This document shows, piece after piece, positions 43,901-50,159 of a stretch of 50,159 nt of DNA. Under the pieces are notes generated by a model. The model saw nothing but the letters and a program-made list of their open reading frames with translations, did no database searches and was not told where the DNA came from. This stretch comes from an uncultured Mycoplasmatota bacterium. GTDB taxonomy: Bacteria > Bacillota_I > Bacilli_A > RF39 > UBA660. The stretch covers positions 1 to 50,159 of the forward strand of contig CAMMJA010000005.1 in assembly GCA_946497145.1 (NCBI GenBank), read 5' to 3'. The position numbers were made by a program, and so were the translations under genes. The number at the start of each line of letters is the position of its first letter. Within the stretch, counting starts at the first letter, position 1.

Positions 43901-44089
43901 TTCAAATGCGGCATTTTTGGTAAACGTTAATACCAACAATTGATTAATGTGTATTCCTTGTTTTAATTTTCTTAACACTCGTTCCGTCAAGACGGCAGTT
44001 TTTCCACTTCCGGCACCAGCACTGACGATGATGTTGGTTCCTTCCGTATCGATTGCTTCTTGTTGTTCTTTTGTCCAAACTCTAGCCAT
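40964..44089 (-). CDS. addA: Helicase-exonuclease AddA
   Basis: This 1041-residue UvrD-type helicase has the Q motif WTKEQQEAI, Walker A SAGAGSGKT (about 23-31), ITTFDSFAL (Ia), LIDEYQDTND (motif II), VGDIKQSIYRFR (III), MTIHKSKGLEY (V) and FYVALTRCKEKM (VI). The C-terminal RecB-like nuclease has GVIDLLIETEEKIYLVDYKLQ. With AddB it resects double-strand breaks for RecA. It is about 190 residues shorter than the B. subtilis protein. AGGAGG precedes the ATG, which overlaps the addB stop by eight bases. Confidence 0.96.
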   Translation of the reverse strand: MARVWTKEQQEAIDTEGTNIIVSAGAGSGKTAVLTERVLRKLKQGIHINQLLVLTFTKNAAFEMKERIRKAIKKEPSLKEELDLLDGAYITTFDSFALSIVKKYHTLKNITPHVQISEPTILLLEKKKTLNEIIDTFYQEHDVRWERFISHFFKKDDQGIVEALLTIDNQLDMRYDKDDYLANYISSFFDFNKIEKDIDAFTILLLKKINQIEEHMKNISSYVEGDYFSSIEEILIPLLKSKSYDEIKKHLDLKLPMLPKGSEQEAKREKEEINLLLKELKSLAIYEDRNDIVQSILSTKEDVSVLVDILIKLNQQMKEYKQKFDLYEFHDIAKIAITLLEENKEIREEMRDAFQEILIDEYQDTNDLQEHFISLIANHNVYMVGDIKQSIYRFRNANPYIFKQKYDLYSKGLDGIKIDLNKNFRSRKEPLDNINLIFKAIMDDFLGGADYQSTHQMIFGNLSYVEQGNTNQNHNLEIYNYHRDKNFPYSKEEIEIFCIAQDIQEKIANQYLIFDKDEGIIRPIRYDDFVILIDRTTQFGLYKKIFEYLNIPLTVYQDENITSSQDISMLKNLLRLIIEVKENRFDVDFRHCFMSVGRSFLFRYSDQELFSYFVNNNFTESTLYQKIKGIVEELDHLTCVSLLERILEVFDYDNKLITVGNVEEAIIRMEYFRNLSKTVSNLGYGIEEFLNYVELIYQEGLELKISRNKEVNNSCKIMTIHKSKGLEYHICYYAGLSNSFNIKDLNEKFLYDQKYGLIIPYYDEGTSSTIYKTMLKEEYLREEISEKIRLFYVALTRCKEKMIMVASINEEEAEEIDQMVLLEKRMKYRSFLDILNSIQDLLIPFIKNIEVENISLSKKYQYQKEKRKTTFDLEKQIPIDVVEYTKTTENMTQKTFSKTTNHFYTQKVQEELAFGKQMHYLLEILDWKNPRLDQLPIDDFIKEKLQSFLNQELIKSHKNDRIYREYEFMDQEGNNFYHGVIDLLIETEEKIYLVDYKLQNTQDENYKQQLKGYQRIIETRFGKTCTLYLYSILNGTMEKIV

Positions 44090-46481
44090 TTTCTTCTCCT
44101 CCTGTCTTTAAAAATGATAAATCGTGCTGTTCTTCTAACAAAACAGTGTCTTCTTCCTGATGATAACAAATATCCGAAAAAGGACAATAAGAACAACTTA
44201 CGTTTTCTTTGCCAATTTTCTTAGGATTAATTACAAAATTAGCACTTACGATTTTTGAGACGGTTTCTTCAATCTTTTTTTCCGTTAACAAAATAATTTG
44301 CTCGATTTCTTCGTCGCTTACGATCTTGGTATAATGTGCAAAACCCTTGCTCGTTATTTTCATGCCTTTGATCCATTCACTATTTTGATATGTCACATCA
44401 AATTTTTCCAATCTTTCTAAAGAAGATGTAGAATATCCAACTAATTTCATTTCTTCTTTCTTTTGCTCTATTTGTGTAAGCCCTTCTTTTTTACTTTTAA
44501 CATTAGATAGTATTTTCTGCAGATAAAAGCCCGTAAAATTGACACTAGAAAACAAGTGACTATGCTTTACCAAATACAAATAAACAGGCAACTGCATGTT
44601 TAGTCCGTGAACGATTTGAAAAAGATCTAAAGAGGCATTTCCTGTCTTATAATCGATAACGCTAACGAATGTCGTATATCCTTCTTCTAAATACATGATC
44701 TTATCAATCGTCCCTTTAAACCATACTTTGATTTTACTTTGAATTGGTAACAAAATTTCTTGTTCATATAACTCTTGCTTAAATTTTGTTAATTCTTTCT
44801 GTCCTTGGATGATTGCAATCGTATTCCGTAATTCTTCTTTGAGCATTTTTAAAAAAAATGCCTCTTTGACCGTAAAAGATCTTGTTTTTTGATAATTGTT
44901 AAATTCTTTTTCAAAATCAAAATTGGAAAGAAAAGCAATCGATAATAACTTGTGAAATAAGTTCCCGACGAACGTGTGAAATGTATCTTGATAAGGATCT
45001 AGTTTTAATACATAATTTAAATAATAATGAAATGCGCACTCTTGATATTGGTTCATACTAGTATATGAGAGCAATAATTTATGTTGGATATATTGTAAAT
45101 ATTGTTCTTGATCAATTCCTGTAAATTGGTTTTGGTAAGTTAGATAATTTAAATTTGGATAACTAGTTTGTAAGCTAGCAAGATCACTTTCTTTTTCTTG
45201 AAATTTACGATAACGATCTAATTTTTTTGCCAACTTCAATTTGTTGAATAAATGCGAATAACGATATTTCGAATAATTAGGATCTTTTTGAATCTCAATC
45301 GATAATTCTTCCAAAATACTAGATGGATAATAACTTTCAAAAGGGCTTTTCAATTTATAAGTCAAAGTAATATTTCTAGTATTTTGTATCATATTTTTGG
45401 CTTTCTTTTTCGTAATTTGATTTTTTTCTTTTGTCGTGTCTAGTACGATTTCTTCTTTTAGATAATCAGAAATATAATCTTCATCTTTATATAACTTAGG
45501 AAAAACGTTTTGATTCACTCCCAATAAGAATAAATATTCATCTTCTCTTATTTCTTTCTCTAATGGAACAACTTCGATTGCTTCCTTTGGTTTAACATGA
45601 GGAACTTTCGTTTGTCGCAACAAATTTTCTGTTATTTGATATTTGGTAGAAAAAGAGCAATTTAACAAATTCACTTGATTACAAATGGACAACAATGCTT
45701 GCGCTAGTTCGCTTTCATGTGGATATTTTTCTGTTACAAACAAAAAACTTTCTTCTAGCGATTCACTCTTTTTGTAATGTTCTAAAAAATCTTTTCCATA
45801 TTCAGTTGCGTAAATTACTTCTTCATTTAAATCAATTGGCAAATGATAGTAAGAAAAGATTCGTTTTAACGTATGATGATATTCCTCCGTTATATTGGTT
45901 AGTTTCATTTGATGCAAAGATTTTCCTTGCATGATAAGATCTAAAATGGAACAGGCGACAAAGTCAACTTCTTCTTCTAATGTATTAAATTCATAAGCAA
46001 CGAGTTTTTTCTGATCTTTATCGTGATGTTCTATTACTGATATATCTGTCCATTGGGAAATCATTTCCTTCATCTTATTTTGAAAACGATTTAAAGGAGC
46101 ATAACCAGCAATGATAAAATGATACTTTGAAGCAAAATATGGAAAATATGGATCATTTTTCAACAAATGATGAGAGGTAAGTTCTTTTTTCATTTGTAAC
46201 AATTGTCTTAACTTGGTACTTTTATATTCTTTGTCTTCGATATAGTACATATTTTCTAGATATTCTTTACCAATTTCGGTTTTTACTTTATAATGGTCCA
46301 TCAAATAAGCAACGGCTTGGAGATCATAATCAAAAAAAAGATGTTTTTTAAGGGTGGAAAAAGTCATAAATTTCAATTGTATGAATTTGTTTTTTTGTCT
46401 TAATTCTAATAGCAATTGTTCTTTCAAAGAATCAGGAACAATCAAACAGGTATTTTCTTGAATATTTTCTAATAAATTCAT
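44082..46481 (-). CDS. addB: Helicase-exonuclease AddB/RexB
   Basis: A 799-residue protein. The N-terminal half follows the AddB helicase-like fold but has no Walker A (the start reads NTCLIVPDSLKEQ), as in RexB-type proteins. The C-terminal nuclease has SVIDYKTGNASLD (PD-(D/E)xK) and the four-cysteine iron-sulfur motif: C in ECAFHYYLN and C-x2-C-x5-C in VSCSYCPFSDIC. It works with AddA as a heterodimer. It is short (about 1160 in B. subtilis). A weak ribosome site favours ATG 46481 over a GTG nine bases earlier. A promoter (TTGCCA, 18 bases, TATAAT) lies upstream. Confidence 0.9.
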   Translation of the reverse strand: MNLLENIQENTCLIVPDSLKEQLLLELRQKNKFIQLKFMTFSTLKKHLFFDYDLQAVAYLMDHYKVKTEIGKEYLENMYYIEDKEYKSTKLRQLLQMKKELTSHHLLKNDPYFPYFASKYHFIIAGYAPLNRFQNKMKEMISQWTDISVIEHHDKDQKKLVAYEFNTLEEEVDFVACSILDLIMQGKSLHQMKLTNITEEYHHTLKRIFSYYHLPIDLNEEVIYATEYGKDFLEHYKKSESLEESFLFVTEKYPHESELAQALLSICNQVNLLNCSFSTKYQITENLLRQTKVPHVKPKEAIEVVPLEKEIREDEYLFLLGVNQNVFPKLYKDEDYISDYLKEEIVLDTTKEKNQITKKKAKNMIQNTRNITLTYKLKSPFESYYPSSILEELSIEIQKDPNYSKYRYSHLFNKLKLAKKLDRYRKFQEKESDLASLQTSYPNLNYLTYQNQFTGIDQEQYLQYIQHKLLLSYTSMNQYQECAFHYYLNYVLKLDPYQDTFHTFVGNLFHKLLSIAFLSNFDFEKEFNNYQKTRSFTVKEAFFLKMLKEELRNTIAIIQGQKELTKFKQELYEQEILLPIQSKIKVWFKGTIDKIMYLEEGYTTFVSVIDYKTGNASLDLFQIVHGLNMQLPVYLYLVKHSHLFSSVNFTGFYLQKILSNVKSKKEGLTQIEQKKEEMKLVGYSTSSLERLEKFDVTYQNSEWIKGMKITSKGFAHYTKIVSDEEIEQIILLTEKKIEETVSKIVSANFVINPKKIGKENVSCSYCPFSDICYHQEEDTVLLEEQHDLSFLKTGGEENG

Positions 46482-46508
46482 GTCTATCACTTCACTATTC
46501 CTACTAAA

Positions 46509-46538
46509 ATTATACTATGAAAAAAACTTCTTTGGCAA
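46509..46538 (-). promoter_or_regulatory. Sigma-A promoter of addB-addA
   Basis: On the minus strand TTGCCA (46533-46538), 18 bases, TATAAT (46509-46514), next to the rpmF terminator. Confidence 0.65.
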
Positions 46539-46562
46539 ACAAAAAAAATGCTTATTCAGCAT
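46538..46562 (-). terminator. Terminator of rpmF
   Basis: On the minus strand ATGCT, four bases, AGCAT followed by a run of eight T. The rpmF TAA lies inside the hairpin. Confidence 0.7.
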
Positions 46563-46761
46563 CTTTTGTTTCCATAACTTCTTTTCCTTTATAGAATCCA
46601 CATTTTGTACAAACACGATGTGGTTTGATTACTTCACCACAGTTTGGACATTTTGTCATTCCGGGCATTTCCATTGCATTATGACTTCTTCTTAGTTTTT
46701 TTCTAGTTTTTGAAACTCTGTGAAATGGTACTGCGAACAATTGAATGTCTAGTTTTAGCAT
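46552..46761 (-). CDS. rpmF: Ribosomal protein L32 with an L27-type cleavable leader
   Basis: This 69-residue protein has L32 from [20 protein letters not shown] on, with the zinc cysteines [20 protein letters not shown] (C-x2-C, C-x2-C). It starts MLKLDIQLF, nine residues placed exactly before the AVP that begins mature L32 elsewhere. That leader matches the MLKLNLQFF-A leader of Firmicutes L27, which the cysteine protease Prp removes. Translation must begin here: AAGGAG is well spaced before ATG 46761 and no start exists at AVP. An earlier ATG at 46770 lies before the ribosome site. It follows ylbN by five bases, as in Bacillus. Confidence 0.95.
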   Translation of the reverse strand: MLKLDIQLFAVPFHRVSKTRKKLRRSHNAMEMPGMTKCPNCGEVIKPHRVCTKCGFYKGKEVMETKDAE

Positions 46762-46766
46762 TTTAT

Positions 46767-47234
46767 TCACTCCTTTCCAAATTCATCTAATAAATCACTG
46801 AATGGATTATTTTCATTTTTTCTTTCTTCTTCACTGATCAATTTCCATCCATCCCCGTGAAATTTACTGAGATCCTGAACCTTAGTAAATTTTAAGGGAA
46901 TCTCTAATATAATATTTTCCCATAAAATCGGTAGAAGATCAAGAGTATTTTCATCTTTTTTATCAATTTCGTCCAATACCCTTTCCATATCAAAGGAAAA
47001 AGGATAAAAAACATCTTCTAAAGAGATAGAATCTTCTAGTAACATCTTACCAGTTACTTTTAATGTCAGTACATCTTCTAATAACGTGTTTTGTATGATT
47101 TTTCCCGTTATTTTTACATGGTCTAATTGTTTGATCCCACTTTCTTTTATCATTTCATAAGGGAAGGAAACTTCTTGGTCAATCATAATTTCATCTACTG
47201 TATTACTATGCAAAGAACTTAAATCTAATAACAT
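46767..47234 (-). CDS. DUF177/YceD family protein (YlbN)
   Basis: A 155-residue protein with the YceD pattern: an N-terminal beta-rich part with a basic-to-acidic switch ([28 protein letters not shown]), then the acidic linker [30 protein letters not shown], and an acidic tail [17 protein letters not shown]. The family is linked to 23S rRNA maturation and precedes rpmF in most bacteria. The usual cysteines of some members are absent. Promoter TTGCAG, 17 bases, TATAAT upstream; AAGGAGTG is the ribosome site. It is co-transcribed with rpmF. Confidence 0.9.
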   Translation of the reverse strand: MLLDLSSLHSNTVDEIMIDQEVSFPYEMIKESGIKQLDHVKITGKIIQNTLLEDVLTLKVTGKMLLEDSISLEDVFYPFSFDMERVLDEIDKKDENTLDLLPILWENIILEIPLKFTKVQDLSKFHGDGWKLISEEERKNENNPFSDLLDEFGKE

Positions 47235-47255
47235 CTTATCACTCCTTGTACGAAA

Positions 47256-47284
47256 ATTATACGCTATCTTTTAAAAAACTGCAA
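47256..47284 (-). promoter_or_regulatory. Sigma-A promoter of the ylbN-rpmF unit
   Basis: On the minus strand TTGCAG (47279-47284), 17 bases, TATAAT (47256-47261). Confidence 0.75.
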
Positions 47285-47290
47285 CCAATA

Positions 47291-47319
47291 TCGACAGATT
47301 TTCATTTATCGATTATAAT
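47291..47319 (+). promoter_or_regulatory. Sigma-A promoter of tmcAL
   Basis: TCGACA (47291-47296), 17 bases, TATAAT (47314-47319), divergent from the ylbN promoter. Confidence 0.7.
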
Positions 47320-47339
47320 AAAATTCAAGAGGTGAAAAC

Positions 47340-48494
47340 ATGAAGTCAGTCGGAATTATTGCAGAATATAACCCTTTTCACAATGGACATTTGTATCAAC
47401 TAAACAAAGTAAAAGAAATGTTTCCTGATGCGGTTATCGTTTTAATTTTAGGTGGTAACTTTTTACAAAGAGGTGAACCATCTTTAATCGATAAATGGAC
47501 GAAATCTGAAATCGCTATACAAAGTGGAATTGACATTGTGGTAGAACTTCCTTTTCCTTTCGCTAGTCAAAGTGCTGATATCTTTGCTCACGGCGCAATC
47601 TCACTTCTTCAAGAACTGCAAGTAGACAAATTGGTCTTTGGCAGTGAAAGCAATGATATCGAAACGTTACAATTATTAGTAGACACACAATTAGAGCACC
47701 CTGAATACAACACTTTAGTCAGTATCTATTTAAAAGCAGGTTACAATTATCCAACTGCTTTATCGATGGCATTATTCGATCTAACTGGAGAAAAGCGCAA
47801 CACACCAAACGATTTACTTGGTATTAGTTATATTAAAGAAATAAAAAGACAACACAGTAAAATTATTCCGGTAGCAATTCAAAGAACCAATCAGTACCAT
47901 AACCCTAATTTAGAGAATGATATCAGTAGTGCCACTAGTATTCGAAGAGCCGTAGTGAGCAATCAAGACGTAAGCAACGTAGTTCCTAATATTACCCTTT
48001 CACATTTGAAACACGATAAATTACATTTTTTAGATGATTATTTTCCTTTTTTAAAATATAAAATTATGACCTGTAAAGATTTATCCGTTTATCAGACAGT
48101 AGATGAAGGAATCGAACATCGGATCCAGCAAAAAATTCAAAACGCTACTTGTTTTGAAGAACTCGTTCAAAACATCAAAACCAAACGATATACTTATAAT
48201 AAAATTCAACGTATGCTGATTCATATCTTGTGTGATTTTACCAAAGAAGAAGCAAAAAAAATGCAGGAAATCCCTTATATTCGCATTCTGGATTTTTCTA
48301 AACGTGGAAGACAATATTTGAACAACATCAAAAAACAAGTACACTTGCCACTTATCACGAATTTTTCCAAATTCAAACACGAGATGTTAGATTTAGAATA
48401 CCGCGTCACTTCTGTGTACGCCTCTACTTTACCAGAACTAGATAAAATAACTTTAATAGAAGAAGAATACAAACATCATCCAGATGTTTCTTAA
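47340..48494 (+). CDS. tmcAL: tRNA(Met) cytidine acetate ligase TmcAL (YlbM)
   Basis: This 384-residue protein starts with a nucleotidyltransferase HIGH-type motif GIIAEYNPFHNGHLYQL, followed by ILGGNFLQRGEPSLIDKW and VVELPFPFASQSADIFAHGAI, all typical of YlbM. It uses ATP and acetate to make N4-acetylcytidine at C34 of elongator tRNA-Met. GAGGTG lies before the ATG. It is divergent from ylbN-rpmF, preserving the ylbM-ylbN-rpmF neighbourhood of Bacillus. Confidence 0.95.
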   Translation: MKSVGIIAEYNPFHNGHLYQLNKVKEMFPDAVIVLILGGNFLQRGEPSLIDKWTKSEIAIQSGIDIVVELPFPFASQSADIFAHGAISLLQELQVDKLVFGSESNDIETLQLLVDTQLEHPEYNTLVSIYLKAGYNYPTALSMALFDLTGEKRNTPNDLLGISYIKEIKRQHSKIIPVAIQRTNQYHNPNLENDISSATSIRRAVVSNQDVSNVVPNITLSHLKHDKLHFLDDYFPFLKYKIMTCKDLSVYQTVDEGIEHRIQQKIQNATCFEELVQNIKTKRYTYNKIQRMLIHILCDFTKEEAKKMQEIPYIRILDFSKRGRQYLNNIKKQVHLPLITNFSKFKHEMLDLEYRVTSVYASTLPELDKITLIEEEYKHHPDVS

Positions 48495-48505
48495 CTTCTT
48501 TTTTT

Positions 48506-48541
48506 ATTAAAAAATAGAAGAAATTAAATTTCTTCTATTTT
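48506..48541. terminator. Shared terminator between tmcAL and pyk
   Basis: AAAATAGAAGAAATT, one base, AATTTCTTCTATTTT: a perfect 15-bp inverted repeat containing the pyk stop. T-rich sequence follows on the minus strand. Confidence 0.9.
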
Positions 48542-49933
48542 CATAAAGTTCGTTACTTTTACTTTCGTATTATTTGGAAAACCACCCGTTACGACGATCA
48601 CATCTTTTTCTTTTAAGTTCATAAATTCTTTGGCTTTTCTTTTAGCATCGGTCACCACTTCATCGGTACTATTGTATACTGGTACAATCGTTGGATAAAC
48701 ACCCCAATTAAGAGCAAGTGAATAAGCAACTTTCTCTGTTGGGCAAGCGGCTAAAATTAAACTTCTTGGTTTTAAATTGCTGATAGTTCTTGCTGAATAA
48801 CCACTCATGGTCGCTGCGACAATTAACTTAACATCCAACATGTCAGAAGCATCTACAACACTTCTTGCAATCGTTTCTGTAATCGTTACTGGACGATCTG
48901 ATCGAAATTCATAATCGTAATCATAATACTCTTCTGCTTGTTCGCAAATTTCAGCCATGTATTTTACAACGCTTTCAGGTGATTTTCCCACTGTCGTTTC
49001 ACCAGATAACATCACGGCATCTGTTCCGTCTAATACAGCGTTGGCAACATCACTAACTTCCGCACGAGTAGGTCTTGCGTTTTTCTTCATAGATTCTAGC
49101 ATTTCTGTCGCTACAATACAGAATTTTCCTTTTTCACGACATCTTTGAATAATCATTTTTTGATAAAGTGGCAAAGTTTGAAGCGGAATCTCTACCCCAA
49201 GGTCACCACGGGCTACCATAATACCATCCGATACTTCGATAATTTCATCTAAATTTTCTATACCCTTGGCACTTTCAATTTTAGAAATTACTTTCATGTC
49301 ACTTCTATTATGTTCTTCGAACAATTTTCTCGCTTCCAAAACATCTTCTTTACAATTGACAAAAGATAAAGCAACAAAGTCGTCATCATGCTCACAAGCA
49401 TAAATTAAATCGTTGCGATCTTCTTCTCCAATAAATGGAATATCCAAAGCAACCCCAGGTGCACTTAAACTTTTCTTATTTCCTAATACTCCACCATCGA
49501 TAATGCGGCAAGTAACACCATCTTCTTCTTTCGAAATCACTTGAATTTTCATAAGACCATTTTCTAACAAAATGACATCGTTTACTTGTAAAGAATCAAT
49601 GGCCTGTGGATGATTGACACTGAAACGTTCTTCGTTACCTAATACCTCTTCTTTTACAACACGAATCGTTTTACCCTCTACTAAATTGATGGAATCGTTT
49701 TCTAACATGCCATTTCTAAATTCTGGACCCTTCGTATCATAAAGAATCGCAATGTGTGCTCCAGTTCTTTTTCTTACTTCTTTTACGGAAGCAACGACAC
49801 CTTCTTTTTCTTCTAACGTAGCATGCGAAAAATTAATTCTTGCCACGTTCATTCCGGCTTTTACCATATTTTCCATCGTATCTGGTGCACAGCTTGCTGG
49901 ACCGATACTACAAATTATTTTTGTTTTCTTCAC
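48524..49933 (-). CDS. pyk: Pyruvate kinase
   Basis: This 469-residue protein has the TIM-barrel of pyruvate kinase: KTKIICSIGPAS, MNVARINFSHA, YDTKGPEFR, a B-domain about 70-170, SKIESAKGIENLDEII (catalytic Lys), DGIMVARGDLGVEIP and the C-terminal allosteric domain ending TNFMKIEEI. It converts phosphoenolpyruvate to pyruvate with ATP formation. It lacks the extra PEP-utiliser-like C-terminal domain of some Bacillus enzymes. The start is a GTG at 49933, since AGGAG precedes it by six bases. A promoter lies upstream. Confidence 0.97.
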   Translation of the reverse strand: MKKTKIICSIGPASCAPDTMENMVKAGMNVARINFSHATLEEKEGVVASVKEVRKRTGAHIAILYDTKGPEFRNGMLENDSINLVEGKTIRVVKEEVLGNEERFSVNHPQAIDSLQVNDVILLENGLMKIQVISKEEDGVTCRIIDGGVLGNKKSLSAPGVALDIPFIGEEDRNDLIYACEHDDDFVALSFVNCKEDVLEARKLFEEHNRSDMKVISKIESAKGIENLDEIIEVSDGIMVARGDLGVEIPLQTLPLYQKMIIQRCREKGKFCIVATEMLESMKKNARPTRAEVSDVANAVLDGTDAVMLSGETTVGKSPESVVKYMAEICEQAEEYYDYDYEFRSDRPVTITETIARSVVDASDMLDVKLIVAATMSGYSARTISNLKPRSLILAACPTEKVAYSLALNWGVYPTIVPVYNSTDEVVTDAKRKAKEFMNLKEKDVIVVTGGFPNNTKVKVTNFMKIEEI

Positions 49934-49968
49934 TTCTTACTCCTTCTTTCTTCCAAAAAAACACTATG

Positions 49969-49997
49969 ATTTTATCATATTTTCTTATCAATTGCAA
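49969..49997 (-). promoter_or_regulatory. Sigma-A promoter of pyk
   Basis: On the minus strand TTGCAA (49992-49997), 17 bases, TAAAAT (49969-49974). Confidence 0.65.
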
Positions 49998-50012
49998 ATC
50001 AAACAGTCAACA

Positions 50013-50035
50013 AAAAAGAGATTATTTCTCTTTTT
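50013..50035 (-). terminator. Terminator of mutM
   Basis: On the minus strand AAAAAGAGA, five bases, TCTCTTTTT followed by G; the mutM stop lies in the loop. Confidence 0.8.
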
Positions 50036-50159
50036 GACAGTTCGGGCAATAGTATGTTCCTCTTCCGTTTACTTTCATTTTCTGAATTTTAGTATGACAA
50101 ATAGAACAAAGTTCATCTTTTTTTCCATGAACCAACAATTCGTTTTGAAATCTGCCATG
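50022..50159 (-). CDS. mutM: Formamidopyrimidine-DNA glycosylase MutM (Fpg), C-terminal fragment
   Basis: Only the last 45 residues are in the window; the gene continues past the end. They carry the Fpg zinc finger in the form C-x2-C-x16-C-x2-C (CSICHTKIQKMKV, then NGRGTYYCPNCQK) and the conserved H-G-R-F-Q start of that region. Fpg removes oxidised purines such as 8-oxoguanine. The zinc finger is very typical and the call is secure despite truncation. The terminator overlaps the stop. Confidence 0.92.
   Translation of the reverse strand, partial: HGRFQNELLVHGKKDELCSICHTKIQKMKVNGRGTYYCPNCQKEK

Noticed and set aside
1-50159. CRISPR arrays, insertion sequences and transposases
   Set aside because: No regular direct-repeat array and no transposase-like protein was seen on either strand.
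1-50159. tRNA or rRNA genes
   Set aside because: I saw no cloverleaf-like stretch with a GTTCRA box in a gene-free gap. A tRNA search program would settle this.
1-50159. Mycoplasma-type code with TGA as tryptophan
   Set aside because: Several clear genes end in TGA (for example pepF, nusB and the 54-residue protein) and tryptophans are TGG.

Overview
The window is AT-rich, densely coded bacterial chromosome. It suggests a low-GC Gram-positive (Bacillota, class Bacilli), probably near the Erysipelotrichales / RF39 / Mollicutes-related gut lineages. The reasons are the many Bacillus-type gene neighbourhoods (xerD-deoB, nusB-xseA-xseB, ylbM/ylbN-rpmF, addB-addA), an alanine T-box, AGGAGG/AGGTGA ribosome sites, TTGACA-17-TATAAT promoters, and homologues of the sporulation proteins SpoIIM and SpoIVB. 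TGA ends many genes and tryptophan is TGG, so this is not a Mycoplasma code. The lineage is inference; no rRNA or tRNA gene was seen.

Layout. 1-3.4 kb: the end of dnaK, then an oligoendopeptidase F inserted before dnaJ. 3.3-7.7 kb: a J-like protein and RNase HIII (-), CvpA-like protein and thioredoxin (+), a YigZ/IMPACT protein (-), an AI-2E-family permease (+). 7.7-9.2 kb: a toxin-antitoxin-like pair (frameshifted RelE/HigB-like toxin plus an XRE-ImmA/IrrE protein) behind a promoter that contains a perfect palindrome. 9.2-13.6 kb: an alanine T-box leader, a P-loop kinase, alaS and holA. 13.6-17.3 kb: rarA (-), xerD-deoB (+), a DUF1540 protein (-). 17.3-22 kb is the accessory part: a lipoprotein, an almost gene-free stretch, two tiny membrane proteins, a large Ig/beta-helix surface protein and a regulator. 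22-33 kb: mnmA, an EEP-family hydrolase, spoIIM, a 30-residue membrane peptide, a PF00882-like protein, spoIVB, xseB-xseA-nusB, a mini M3-like metallopeptidase behind mutS, and an XRE regulator. 33-37.3 kb: a probable five-gene envelope operon (popT-uppP-ZIP transporter-amidase-CmpB-like protein). 37.3-50.2 kb: a lectin-fold surface protein, CBS-type pyrophosphatase, addB-addA, ylbN-rpmF, tmcAL, pyruvate kinase and the end of mutM.

Most of the window is housekeeping: proteostasis, DNA repair and replication (mutS, addAB, rarA, xerD, holA, xseAB, mutM), tRNA modification and charging, and lipid-carrier recycling. Convergent genes usually share one bidirectional terminator, often with a stop codon inside the hairpin.

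The observations most worth following are: (1) ribosomal protein L32 begins with a nine-residue leader MLKLDIQLF placed exactly before the usual AVP start of L32, which copies the Prp-protease leader of Firmicutes L27; (2) the toxin gene has a good ribosome site and start but changes frame at an A_AAA_AAT slippery sequence directly followed by TAA; (3) sporulation-type genes sit in a lineage often thought non-sporulating, one with a sigma-G-like promoter; and (4) several very short membrane proteins have complete expression signals.
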